From positions 1 through 6,803 of the forward strand of contig URDC01000062.1 of the NCBI GenBank assembly GCA_900546565.1: DNA of 6,803 nt. Reading direction: 5' to 3'. The stretch is from an uncultured Opitutales bacterium. Its GTDB lineage: Bacteria; Verrucomicrobiota; Verrucomicrobiia; Opitutales; Intestinicryptomonadaceae. The notes beneath the pieces were generated by a model. The model did no database searches and was not told the origin of the DNA. It saw only the letters and a program-made list of their open reading frames with translations. This document shows positions 1-6,482 of this stretch, piece after piece. A program made the translations under genes and the position numbers. Each line of letters opens with the position of its first letter. The stretch's first letter is position 1.

Positions 1-13
1 ATGATGCCCGAGA

Positions 14-107
14 GCGTTTCTTTGGTGGTGAATTTATTTACAAAAAAAAGGCGTTATTGCGAACGCCTTTTCCACATTCTAAAAATTCACCACCACCAAA
101 GAAACGC
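14..107. repeat. Long imperfect inverted repeat enclosing a terminator
   Basis: The left arm (14-35) and right arm (83-107) are complementary along their whole length, except that the right arm has one extra GGT/ACC triplet (three copies instead of two of a GTG-type triplet). The arms therefore form about 22 base pairs with a 3-base bulge. AT-rich spacers and a second perfect hairpin (46-71) lie between them. The repeat sits immediately after the stop codon of the minus-strand TPR gene. It may be an extended terminator, a MITE-like insertion or an mRNA 3'-end protecting structure. The sequence shows the pairing clearly, but the function is inference. Confidence 0.75.
42..71 (-). terminator. 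Rho-independent terminator of the minus-strand TPR gene
   Basis: Read on the minus strand, AAAAGGCGTT (71-62) pairs perfectly with AACGCCTTTT (55-46) around the loop CGCAAT. The descending arm runs into eight consecutive T residues (49-42). The hairpin begins 50 bases past the TAA stop at 121-123. A 10-bp stem with a U8 tail is a textbook intrinsic terminator. The plus-strand reading has only four T residues after the stem, so termination is expected mainly on the minus strand. Confidence 0.85.
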
Positions 108-120
108 GGCGTCGCGGTTT

Positions 121-813
121 TTAGAGGGCGCGTTGGGCAAGCTGGGCAAATACCCCGCCTCTGGGGTTTTCGGCAACCGCCGCGAAAATCTGCTTTGCCT
201 CGTCCGTCTTGCCCTGTGCTTTCAATGCCAAGCCGAAAAGGTAGCCCGCCTGTGCCTTGTAAACGACATCAATGGAATTTGTGTTATATGCGGCTTTGAG
301 AAGCTCGACACCCTTGGCGGCGTCGGTACAATACTGGCTCACGGCTTCGCCCACAAGGGCGCGTCCGAAAAGAATTGTCGATTTCAAGTCGCCCTTTGCC
401 TGAGCATACAAGGCTTGGGCTTCGGCATACTTGGCGTCGGCATAGGCTGCGTCGGCATTCTGTAAGAGCGCGACGCCCGCAAGCTTCGTGCCCGCATTCG
501 CCTTTGCAAAATCCGCAAGCTGCGCGGGCGAGACCGCCGCCGCGTAGGCGTCGGCAAGTTTCTGCTTTTCGGAGGCGCGCCAAGCCTTCCAGCTCTGGAC
601 ACCGATGATGATTGCGAACGCGAGCACAACCGAGACGATAATCGTGTTCTTGTTGCGCGTCCAGTAAAGCCAAACTTTGTCGTCGAAATCGACGCCCGAA
701 AGCTGCTCGTCGGCGATGACGGTTGCGCGTTCGTCGGCGTTGGGAACGTCCTGAGAATTCGAGATTTTGTTTTTCGCCGCGTGCGGCCCTTTTCTAAAAA
801 ATTCCGATGCCAT
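121..813 (-). CDS. Membrane-anchored tetratricopeptide-repeat protein (YfgM/TPR_21-like)
   Basis: A protein of 230 residues. The N-terminal ~54 residues are polar and presumably cytoplasmic, ending in an aromatic-basic stretch (VWLYWTRNK). One hydrophobic membrane segment follows at about residues 56-74. The rest is Ala-rich helical sequence with TPR-like helix pairs at roughly 111-140, 146-178 and 186-217. Typical TPR spacing is visible in ADAKYAEAQALYAQAK and LALKAQGKTDEAKQIF. This arrangement of N-terminal anchor plus periplasmic TPRs matches the YfgM/TPR_21 family (PF09976). In E. coli, YfgM binds the SecYEG translocon and the chaperone PpiD and takes part in secreted-protein quality control. 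I assign the family from architecture; the partners here are unknown. The ATG at 813 is the first start in a clean frame and lies ~17 bases behind a candidate promoter. No Shine-Dalgarno is visible. The gene is divergent from hemY and followed by its own terminator. Confidence 0.72.
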   Translation of the reverse strand: MASEFFRKGPHAAKNKISNSQDVPNADERATVIADEQLSGVDFDDKVWLYWTRNKNTIIVSVVLAFAIIIGVQSWKAWRASEKQKLADAYAAAVSPAQLADFAKANAGTKLAGVALLQNADAAYADAKYAEAQALYAQAKGDLKSTILFGRALVGEAVSQYCTDAAKGVELLKAAYNTNSIDVVYKAQAGYLFGLALKAQGKTDEAKQIFAAVAENPRGGVFAQLAQRAL

Positions 814-836
814 TATTCAAGTTGTTTATTTTTGAT

Positions 837-865
837 GTTAAAGCACAAATCGCCGATTCGAGCAA
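837..865 (-). promoter_or_regulatory. Candidate sigma70-type promoter for the TPR gene
   Basis: On the minus strand, TTGCTC (865-860) and TTTAAC (842-837) are separated by 17 bases. Each matches its consensus box at four of six positions. Transcription would start near 830 and give a short leader before the ATG at 813. Spacing and position are good, but the boxes are only moderate, so this is a prediction from sequence alone. Confidence 0.35.
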
Positions 866-869
866 GCAT

Positions 870-892
870 AAAAAAAGGGCGGAACTTCCGCC
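870..892 (-). terminator. Terminator-like hairpin in the divergent intergenic region
   Basis: GGCGGA (878-883) pairs with TCCGCC (887-892) around a 3-base loop. Read on the minus strand, the stem is followed by one C and seven T residues (876-870), the signature of an intrinsic terminator. It lies upstream of the candidate minus-strand promoter of the TPR gene, so it would stop antisense transcripts coming out of hemY before they reach that gene. On the plus strand the stem is followed by A-rich sequence, with a T7 run only 11 bases later (904-910), so it would be a poor terminator there. Confidence 0.5.
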
Positions 893-969
893 GAAAAAAT
901 CCGTTTTTTTGACGAAGACATGCCGTTATAGGCTTGCAAAACAGGCAAAATATTGTTTATCTTGCAACG

Positions 970-2349
970 ATGGAAAATAGAAAAGCAGTTGTGATAGGCG
1001 GGGGAATAAGCGGACTTTGCGCGGCGGTGGAACTTAAACGCCGCGGATTCGCCGTAACGGTTCTCGAACGCGAATCGAAAGTCGGCGGCGTAATCGACAC
1101 ATTTTCGGAGGCGGGGTTCAAGGCCGAAAGCGGCTCGAACTCGGTAATGGTTCAATCGCAAAAAACGCTCGATTTTCTGGAATCAATCGGCGCGGCGCAA
1201 AAGCTCGCGCGGGCGAATCCCGTTTCGAAAAAACGCTTCTTCGTGCGCTACGGCAAGCCGCGGGCGGTTCCGATGAGCCCGATTTCGATGGTGTTCACGC
1301 GGCTGTTCACGGTGGCGGGCAAGTTCAGGCTTCTGCTCGAACCGCTCGTGAAAAAATTCCCCGCCGACGCCGAGCCGAGCGTCTCGGAGTTCGTCGAAAG
1401 GCGAATGGGGCGCGACGTTCTCGACTACGCGATAAACCCGTTTATGGCGGGCATCTACGGCGGCAATCCCGACAGGCTTTCGATACGCCACGCGTTCGCG
1501 CCGTTCTGGAATCTCGAACAAAAATACGGCTCGATAATCCGCGGCGCAATCCGCTCGATGAAAGAGAAAAAAGCGACGGGCAATTTTTTCAAGCCGATGA
1601 TGATTTCCTTCGAAGGCGGAATGAAAACGCTTGTCGACTGCCTGCGACAGGAGCTTGAAGGCTCGATTGTGGTGGACGCGAAAATCATTTCGATGGACAT
1701 AACCGCCGAAGGCTGGGAAGTCTCGTGGTCGAACGGCGAGGAGGATTCGTGCGAACATTTCGACGCCGCAGTCGTCGCGGTTCCCGCCCCCGAGCTGAAA
1801 AACCTGCCGCTGCCGGGGTCGCTCGCCGCCGCGCTTAAACCGCTCGACGAAATCGAATACGCGCCGGTTGCCACATTCACGATGGGCTTCAAGCGCGAAC
1901 AGATAAAACACAAACTCGACGGCTTCGGCGTGCTCACGCCCGAAAAGGAACAGCTCTCGATTCTCGGCAGCCTGTTCGTCTCGTCCGTATTCGGCGGCCG
2001 CGCGCCCGAAGGCTGCATAACGCTGACAAACTACGTCGGAGGGCTGCGCAACCCCGAACACGCAAAACTCGGGCGCGAAGAAATGCGCGGTCTCGTTCTC
2101 GCCGACCTGCGCAAACTGCTCGGCTTGCGCGGCGAGCCCGTCTTCGAAAAAATGTATTTCTGGGAACACGCCATAGCCCAATACAACGTAGGCTACGAAA
2201 GATTTTTGGAGCTTTTGGACAACGCGGAAGACGAATTCCCCAGCATCGCATTCGTAGGCGCATACCGCAACGGCGTCGGCGTGAGCGCGTGCATGGAGAA
2301 CGCGTTGGCCTCGGCAAGAAAACTATCGAAAAAAATCGGACTACCGTGA
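970..2349 (+). CDS. hemY: Oxygen-dependent protoporphyrinogen/coproporphyrinogen oxidase (HemY/HemG type)
   Basis: A flavoprotein of 459 residues, the usual size for this family. It oxidises protoporphyrinogen IX (or coproporphyrinogen III in the coproporphyrin-dependent route) by six electrons, using FAD and O2. The N-terminus holds the FAD dinucleotide-binding fold: VVIGGGISG at residues 7-15, then the ribose-binding Glu33 in VTVLERE, and KVGG just after. The C-terminus carries the second FAD-contacting segment, FVGAYRNGVGVSACMENA, typical of PPO/CgoX enzymes. The middle has family-like substrate-domain sequence (GRDVLDYAINPFMAGIYGGNP). I chose the ATG at 970 because the FAD motif then begins six residues in, as in relatives; an in-frame TTG at 934 would add 12 unsupported residues. 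No clear Shine-Dalgarno is seen. Its last bases overlap the hemH start. Sequence alone does not settle which porphyrinogen is used, and no hemQ is present in the window. Confidence 0.92.
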   Translation: MENRKAVVIGGGISGLCAAVELKRRGFAVTVLERESKVGGVIDTFSEAGFKAESGSNSVMVQSQKTLDFLESIGAAQKLARANPVSKKRFFVRYGKPRAVPMSPISMVFTRLFTVAGKFRLLLEPLVKKFPADAEPSVSEFVERRMGRDVLDYAINPFMAGIYGGNPDRLSIRHAFAPFWNLEQKYGSIIRGAIRSMKEKKATGNFFKPMMISFEGGMKTLVDCLRQELEGSIVVDAKIISMDITAEGWEVSWSNGEEDSCEHFDAAVVAVPAPELKNLPLPGSLAAALKPLDEIEYAPVATFTMGFKREQIKHKLDGFGVLTPEKEQLSILGSLFVSSVFGGRAPEGCITLTNYVGGLRNPEHAKLGREEMRGLVLADLRKLLGLRGEPVFEKMYFWEHAIAQYNVGYERFLELLDNAEDEFPSIAFVGAYRNGVGVSACMENALASARKLSKKIGLP

Positions 2350-3266
2350 ATGACACAGCCAGAATAATAGTAAATATCGGAGCTCCAGACGCGCCCACTC
2401 CCGAAAGCGCATCGAAATTCCTCGCCGAATTTCTCTCCGATAAACGGGTAATTTCGACGCCTTTGCCGCTTCGCAAAATACTGGCGTTTGTAATAAGCAG
2501 AAAGCGATGTCGAAACTACGCCCGCGAACTTTCGCAAATCTTCGCGGACGGGAAACACCCCCTGAAAAAATTCACCGAAAGCCTCGCGCAAAAAGTCGCA
2601 AAAATCGACGGCAATCCGGTAGAAGTAGCCTACCGCTACGGAACGGACAGCATTCCCGAAGTCGTCGAGCGGCTCAAAAAGCGCGGCGCAAAAAGATTCC
2701 TGTTCGTGCCGCTGTATCCGCAGCACACGCGCTCCACAATCGAGTCCGCCGCGGCGAAAATACGCCGAACCCTAAAACGCGGACAATACCGCATAGCAAA
2801 GGCGTATTTCGACGACCACGACTACATCTCCGCGCTCGCGTCGACAATCCCGAGCAAGTGCCAGACGCTGATAGCGTCGTTCCATTCCGTGCCGCTGGAA
2901 CACGCGAAAAATTCCCCCTACCAAAGCCAGTGCAGACGCACAGCAGAATTGCTTGCGAAATATCTGGGCATAAAACGCGTCGAGTTGGCTTGGCAGTCGC
3001 AAATGCCGAAGGGAGAGTGGCTCACGCCCACAACGCGGGAGGTCGCCGAAAACCTCATTGCGCACGGCGAAAAACACGCCGTCGTAATCGCGCCGTCGTT
3101 CGCGTGCGACTGTTCCGAGACGTTGCGCGAGCTCGGGGAAACGCTCACGGCGCAGTGGAAGGCGGCGGGCGGAGAATCGCTCTTCGTCTGCCGTTGCCTA
3201 AACGACTCCGACGCCCACGCGCGCCTGATTGCAAAACTCTTCAAAAACCTCGAAAGCATTTTGTAA
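2346..3266 (+). CDS. hemH: Ferrochelatase
   Basis: A protein of 306 residues that inserts Fe2+ into protoporphyrin IX (or coproporphyrin III), the next step after HemY. The start VNIGAPDAPTPES matches the E. coli-type N-terminus (ANLGTPDAPTPE). Further family blocks are LFVPLYPQHTRST, ASFHSVP with the metal-site His180, YQSQCRRTAELLA, WQSQMPKGEWLTP, and DCSETLREL with Glu258. His180 and Glu258 correspond to His183 and Glu264 of the B. subtilis enzyme. CLND closes the conserved region. I chose GTG at 2346 because it places the family N-terminus correctly and overlaps the hemY stop as GTGA, implying translational coupling. An in-frame ATG at 2289 would add 19 residues lying wholly inside hemY and unlike the family. 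The usual Gly after the catalytic His is Ser here. Extra cysteines (CDC near 254-256, CRC near the end) are present, but no C-terminal [2Fe-2S] cluster arrangement is seen. Confidence 0.93.
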   Translation: MNDTARIIVNIGAPDAPTPESASKFLAEFLSDKRVISTPLPLRKILAFVISRKRCRNYARELSQIFADGKHPLKKFTESLAQKVAKIDGNPVEVAYRYGTDSIPEVVERLKKRGAKRFLFVPLYPQHTRSTIESAAAKIRRTLKRGQYRIAKAYFDDHDYISALASTIPSKCQTLIASFHSVPLEHAKNSPYQSQCRRTAELLAKYLGIKRVELAWQSQMPKGEWLTPTTREVAENLIAHGEKHAVVIAPSFACDCSETLRELGETLTAQWKAAGGESLFVCRCLNDSDAHARLIAKLFKNLESIL

Positions 3267-3272
3267 TATTTT

Positions 3273-4070
3273 ATGATACACACATTCCCCGTCCAAATTC
3301 TGTGGCTTGCCTTTGCGTTCTACGCTTTCGCGTTCTTCGCAATAGGCTTCTTTCCGAATTCGGCCGAATACGCGAGACCGACGCGCTGGTTCGTCATTGC
3401 GGCATTGCTTGCGCAGACGTCGACAACCGTCTGGTTGTTTGCCGCAGCCCCCGCGGGAATGTGCGCCAACATTTACGGAACGTTTGAGCTTGTAGGGCTC
3501 GCCGCGGGGGGGCTCGCTCTTGCGGGGATTGTTTTCAAACGGGCTGCTGTCGCGAAAATATCGACGGCAGCAGCCGCTCTTTTCTGCGCAATGCCGATGT
3601 GTTGCCCGCACTTCTCCCCTCGCGCGGCCGAAAACGCCTCGCAAATTTCCCCGATAGTTCTCGTCCATATCGTCTTCGCGTGCCTTTCCTACGCGATTAT
3701 GGCGGCGGCTGCTGCGGCGGCGACTGCATACATGGTAAAATACATGCTCCTTAAAAACGGCGAAAACGCCTCCGACACACTGCCGAAAATTCCGCTCGAA
3801 CGCCTCAACAAGCACGCACGCATTGCCACAATCTGCGCGGCGGCGTCAATGTTTGTTTCTCTTTTGTTCGGAATTGCCGCTGCGGCACGGATAACCCCCG
3901 AACCCGCATTCATAATGAAAATCTGCGCGGGGTCGGCGGTGTTCGCCGTCCAGATTTTCGCGGCGGCAAACATAGTTTCGAAAAACATAAAAGACATAAC
4001 TTTGGCGAAATTTTGCGTCGCGCTTTTCGCATTCGCAGTTGTTGCGCTCGCACCGATAATTGCCAAATAG
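3273..4070 (+). CDS. HemX/CcsA-like polytopic membrane protein (cytochrome c assembly family)
   Basis: A protein of 265 residues with about eight hydrophobic segments (roughly 5-27, 38-59, 71-88, 93-112, 127-158, 182-207, 213-235 and 244-264). Two regions resemble the Cytochrom_C_asm family (PF01578): ANIYGTFELVGL, like the family's 'NLYESLxFLAW' block, and LVHIVFACLSYAIM, like the 'HV..l.Ya.f' helix containing a conserved His (His132 here). After that comes a loop LPKIPLERLNKHAR resembling the 'LPpLerLd' loop. CcsA works in cytochrome c heme ligation; HemX in Gram-positives modulates the heme-pathway enzyme HemA. The family's Trp-rich WGxxWxWDPKE motif, expected after segment six, is not visible (ITPEPAF stands there), so heme ligation as in CcsA is doubtful. 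An Ala run (144-150) may reflect lineage bias. It starts 6 bases after hemH, which supports a heme-related role. No Shine-Dalgarno is seen. Confidence 0.62.
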   Translation: MIHTFPVQILWLAFAFYAFAFFAIGFFPNSAEYARPTRWFVIAALLAQTSTTVWLFAAAPAGMCANIYGTFELVGLAAGGLALAGIVFKRAAVAKISTAAAALFCAMPMCCPHFSPRAAENASQISPIVLVHIVFACLSYAIMAAAAAAATAYMVKYMLLKNGENASDTLPKIPLERLNKHARIATICAAASMFVSLLFGIAAAARITPEPAFIMKICAGSAVFAVQIFAAANIVSKNIKDITLAKFCVALFAFAVVALAPIIAK

Positions 4071-4098
4071 CATCAAAATTTAATACGTAATAATTGAA

Positions 4099-6369
4099 AT
4101 GAAAACGGAAGACCTCTCCGAAAACCTACTCAAATTCATGAAGGCGCGCTCGTATGTGCCTATGACGCTTCCGGAACTTGGAATGTCGCTGGGCTTGCAG
4201 CGCAAAGACCTCAACGCCCTGCGTAAACTCTCCGCGGCAATGCTTAAAAGCGGAACCATCGTAAAAGTAAAGGGCGACAGATACGGATTGCCCGCCGACC
4301 TCGATTTGGCAAAGGGCACAATCGAATTCCGCCAGTCGGGCTGGGCGGTGCTGCGCTCCGACACGGGCGAAATCCTCGCCGACATCTCGCCCGACGACAC
4401 GGGAGTCGCCCTAAACGGCGACAGAATTCTCGCGCGAATCCAGCATCGCAATATGACCCCGCGCGAAAAATTCCGCCGCGGCAAAAACTCCAAAAACAGC
4501 CGCAGCTTCGCCTCCGCCTACGAGAAACACTACGCCAAGGTAGTCCGCATTCTCGAACGCCATAACGAAACCGTCTCGGGAACGCTCAAACGCGCCCACC
4601 ATTTCTGGCACATCGTCCCAGACGACCCGCGCTTCTTCTACGACGTCATCGTCGGCGATCCCGCACGCACAAGCGTCTCCCCCACACCGAAGGAGGACGA
4701 CAAAGTTCTCGTGCGCCTCAACGAGTGGCAACAACGCCACATCAACCCCACCGGCGAAATAATCGAAAATTTCGGACAAAGCCATACTCCTATGGCAGAG
4801 TACAAGGCGATTCTCGCCAAATACAAGCTCGACGAAACTTTCCCGCCGTCCGTGCAAAACGACGTCGCGAAAATTCCGCAGGAAGTCTCCGCGAAGGAAA
4901 TCGAAGGTCGCCTCGACGCCCGAAAATACTTCACAATAACAATCGACCCCGAGGATGCCCGCGACTTCGACGACGCAATCTCCCTGCACCGCGAGGGAAA
5001 CCGCTGGATTATCGGCGTGCACATAGCCGACGTCTCGCATTACGTCCGCCCGAATTCCGCAATAGACAAAGAGGCGTGCAAACGCGGCAATTCCACATAT
5101 CTCACGGGAACGGTAATTCCCATGCTGCCGTTCGAGCTTTCAAACGGAATTTGCAGTCTGGTCGAAGATAAAGACCGCCTTGTCAAAAGCGTGTTCCTTT
5201 CGTTCGACGCGACGGGCGACTGCCTCGAAGTGCGCTTTGCCGATTCCGTCATACGCAGCGACAAACGCCTCAGCTACCAGCAGGCATACGCAATGCTCAA
5301 AAACGACACGCCCGCAAAAATCCGCGCCGTCCGTCCGCCCGAAAATTATGAAACCGCCTTCGCAGGGAAATCGCTCGACGACATCGGCGACAAACAACTT
5401 TTGCGAATCCGCGCCGCCGTCCGACGCCTTTGGTCGATAGCCGCCACATTGCGCAAAAAGCGCATGCGCAAGGGCGCACTCGACCTCGAAGTTCCCGAAT
5501 TTAAAATCTATTGCGATGCCAAGGGTTATGCCGACCGAATCGAAAAAATCGCCTCCGACGAAAGCCACCAGCTAATCGAAGAATTTATGCTTGCCGCCAA
5601 CGAGGCTGTCGCCCGCGAGCTTTTCAGCCACCACATTCCCTACATATCGCGCGTCCACGACAATCCTGACGAGGAAAAACTCTCCGACTTGCGCGACGAA
5701 CTCGAACTCTTCGGCATTACTTGCGGCGACCTCACTTCGCGACGCGAAGTCATCAAAACGCTTGCCGCAATCTCAAACCATCCGCAAAGCTCGATACTCA
5801 AAACCAAGTTTTTGCGCAGCCTCAAACGCGCCGTCTACCGCGCCCGCGCCGACGGGCACTACGGATTGAACAAGGTCTATTACGCGCACTTCACTTCGCC
5901 AATCCGCCGTTACGCCGACCTCACCGTGCACCGCAATCTGTCGTTTTTGATGAAATCACTCGACATGCCCTTCACGGCAAAACCCGCGTCCGCGCTCATT
6001 CCCAAGGGCGCGCTCGAACAAACCGCCGACCATATTTCGCGCACCGAGGAAAATTCCGCCGAGGCGGAACGCGAGTCGCGCAAAATAAAACTCATCGAGT
6101 TCTTCCAACGCTGCGTCAACACCGACAAAACCTTCGACGCCATAATAACGCAGACCACAAACCATGGGTTCTTCGTGGAATTGACCGAGTCGATGGCATT
6201 CGGCTTCGTCCACGTGCATTCGCTCAAAGACGACATCTACCGACTCAACGACACAGGCATAGAACTGCGCGGACGCCGCACAAACCAACGCTACCGCGTC
6301 GGCGATAAAATCCGCGTCAAAGTCGAAAGCGTCGATGTGTATAAGCGTCAAATCGACTTCACTCTCTAA
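4099..6369 (+). CDS. rnr: Ribonuclease R (3'-5' exoribonuclease)
   Basis: A protein of 756 residues of the RNase II/R family that degrades structured RNA processively from the 3' end in the cytoplasm. Domains in order: a winged-helix domain (about 8-65; MTLPELGMSLGL...GDRYGLP), cold-shock-like OB folds (about 70-130 and 150-240), the RNB catalytic domain (about 265-600) and a C-terminal S1 domain (about 672-756). The metal-binding block DPEDARDFDD supplies Asp283, Asp289, Asp291 and Asp292, matching D272, D278, D280 and D281 of E. coli RNase R. The block SPIRRYADLTVHR (600-612) is also typical. The winged helix and the length favour RNase R over RNase II. The protein ends right after the S1 fold, so the Lys-rich tail of the E. 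coli enzyme is absent. The ATG at 4099 lies 28 bases after the previous stop, in an AT-rich gap without a Shine-Dalgarno. It is probably the last gene of the hem operon; a terminator follows at 6421-6449. Confidence 0.95.
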   Translation: MKTEDLSENLLKFMKARSYVPMTLPELGMSLGLQRKDLNALRKLSAAMLKSGTIVKVKGDRYGLPADLDLAKGTIEFRQSGWAVLRSDTGEILADISPDDTGVALNGDRILARIQHRNMTPREKFRRGKNSKNSRSFASAYEKHYAKVVRILERHNETVSGTLKRAHHFWHIVPDDPRFFYDVIVGDPARTSVSPTPKEDDKVLVRLNEWQQRHINPTGEIIENFGQSHTPMAEYKAILAKYKLDETFPPSVQNDVAKIPQEVSAKEIEGRLDARKYFTITIDPEDARDFDDAISLHREGNRWIIGVHIADVSHYVRPNSAIDKEACKRGNSTYLTGTVIPMLPFELSNGICSLVEDKDRLVKSVFLSFDATGDCLEVRFADSVIRSDKRLSYQQAYAMLKNDTPAKIRAVRPPENYETAFAGKSLDDIGDKQLLRIRAAVRRLWSIAATLRKKRMRKGALDLEVPEFKIYCDAKGYADRIEKIASDESHQLIEEFMLAANEAVARELFSHHIPYISRVHDNPDEEKLSDLRDELELFGITCGDLTSRREVIKTLAAISNHPQSSILKTKFLRSLKRAVYRARADGHYGLNKVYYAHFTSPIRRYADLTVHRNLSFLMKSLDMPFTAKPASALIPKGALEQTADHISRTEENSAEAERESRKIKLIEFFQRCVNTDKTFDAIITQTTNHGFFVELTESMAFGFVHVHSLKDDIYRLNDTGIELRGRRTNQRYRVGDKIRVKVESVDVYKRQIDFTL

Positions 6370-6384
6370 AAACCGGGCGAGGGC

Positions 6385-6476
6385 GTGCGCCTTCGAGGCA
6401 AATAATTTTATTATTTACGGAAACATTCCACATTCGTGGAATGTTTTTTGTAATTAAATTTGCCTCGGAGGCGCAC
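6385..6476. repeat. 19-bp perfect-length stem nested around the rnr terminator
   Basis: Bases 6385-6403 pair with 6458-6476 along all 19 positions, with one U-G wobble (6393 with 6468). AT-rich spacers and the terminator hairpin lie between. The base of this stem (6385-6388) uses bases that the larger repeat pairs with 6552-6555, so the two folds compete. The plan resembles the 14-107 repeat at the other end of the window. Confidence 0.75.
6421..6449 (+). terminator. Rho-independent terminator of rnr and the hem operon
   Basis: AAACATTCCAC (6421-6431) pairs perfectly with GTGGAATGTTT (6436-6446) around the loop ATTC, giving an 11-bp stem. A run of six T residues (6444-6449) begins inside the descending arm. 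The hairpin lies 51 bases after the rnr stop. On the minus strand only TTTCC follows the stem, so termination should be mainly plus-strand. Confidence 0.85.
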
Positions 6477-6482
6477 TCACGG

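Noticed and set aside
1..465. Plus-strand frame opposite the TPR gene
   Set aside because: It runs through the terminator and its palindrome and mirrors the TPR coding sequence; no family features.
838..1161. 107-codon minus-strand frame across the hemY start
   Set aside because: It spans a terminator-like hairpin and is antisense to the FAD-binding region of hemY; no supporting motif or ribosome-binding site.
1183..2181. Long open frame (332 codons) on the minus strand opposite hemY
   Set aside because: It is antisense to a clear FAD oxidase, its translation is Arg/His/Phe-rich without any family motif, and it is explained by the codon bias of hemY.
2507..3487. 326-codon plus-strand frame overlapping hemH and the start of the membrane protein gene
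   Set aside because: It is a shifted frame of hemH with a very Arg-rich, motif-free translation that runs across two real genes.
3600..3615. Cys-Cys-Pro motif in the membrane protein (residues 110-112) as a thiol or heme c site
   Set aside because: There is no CXXCH heme-binding motif and no thioredoxin-type CXXC, so no function can be supported.
4411..5040. 209-codon minus-strand frame inside rnr
   Set aside because: It is antisense to the well-conserved RNase R coding sequence and has no recognisable features.
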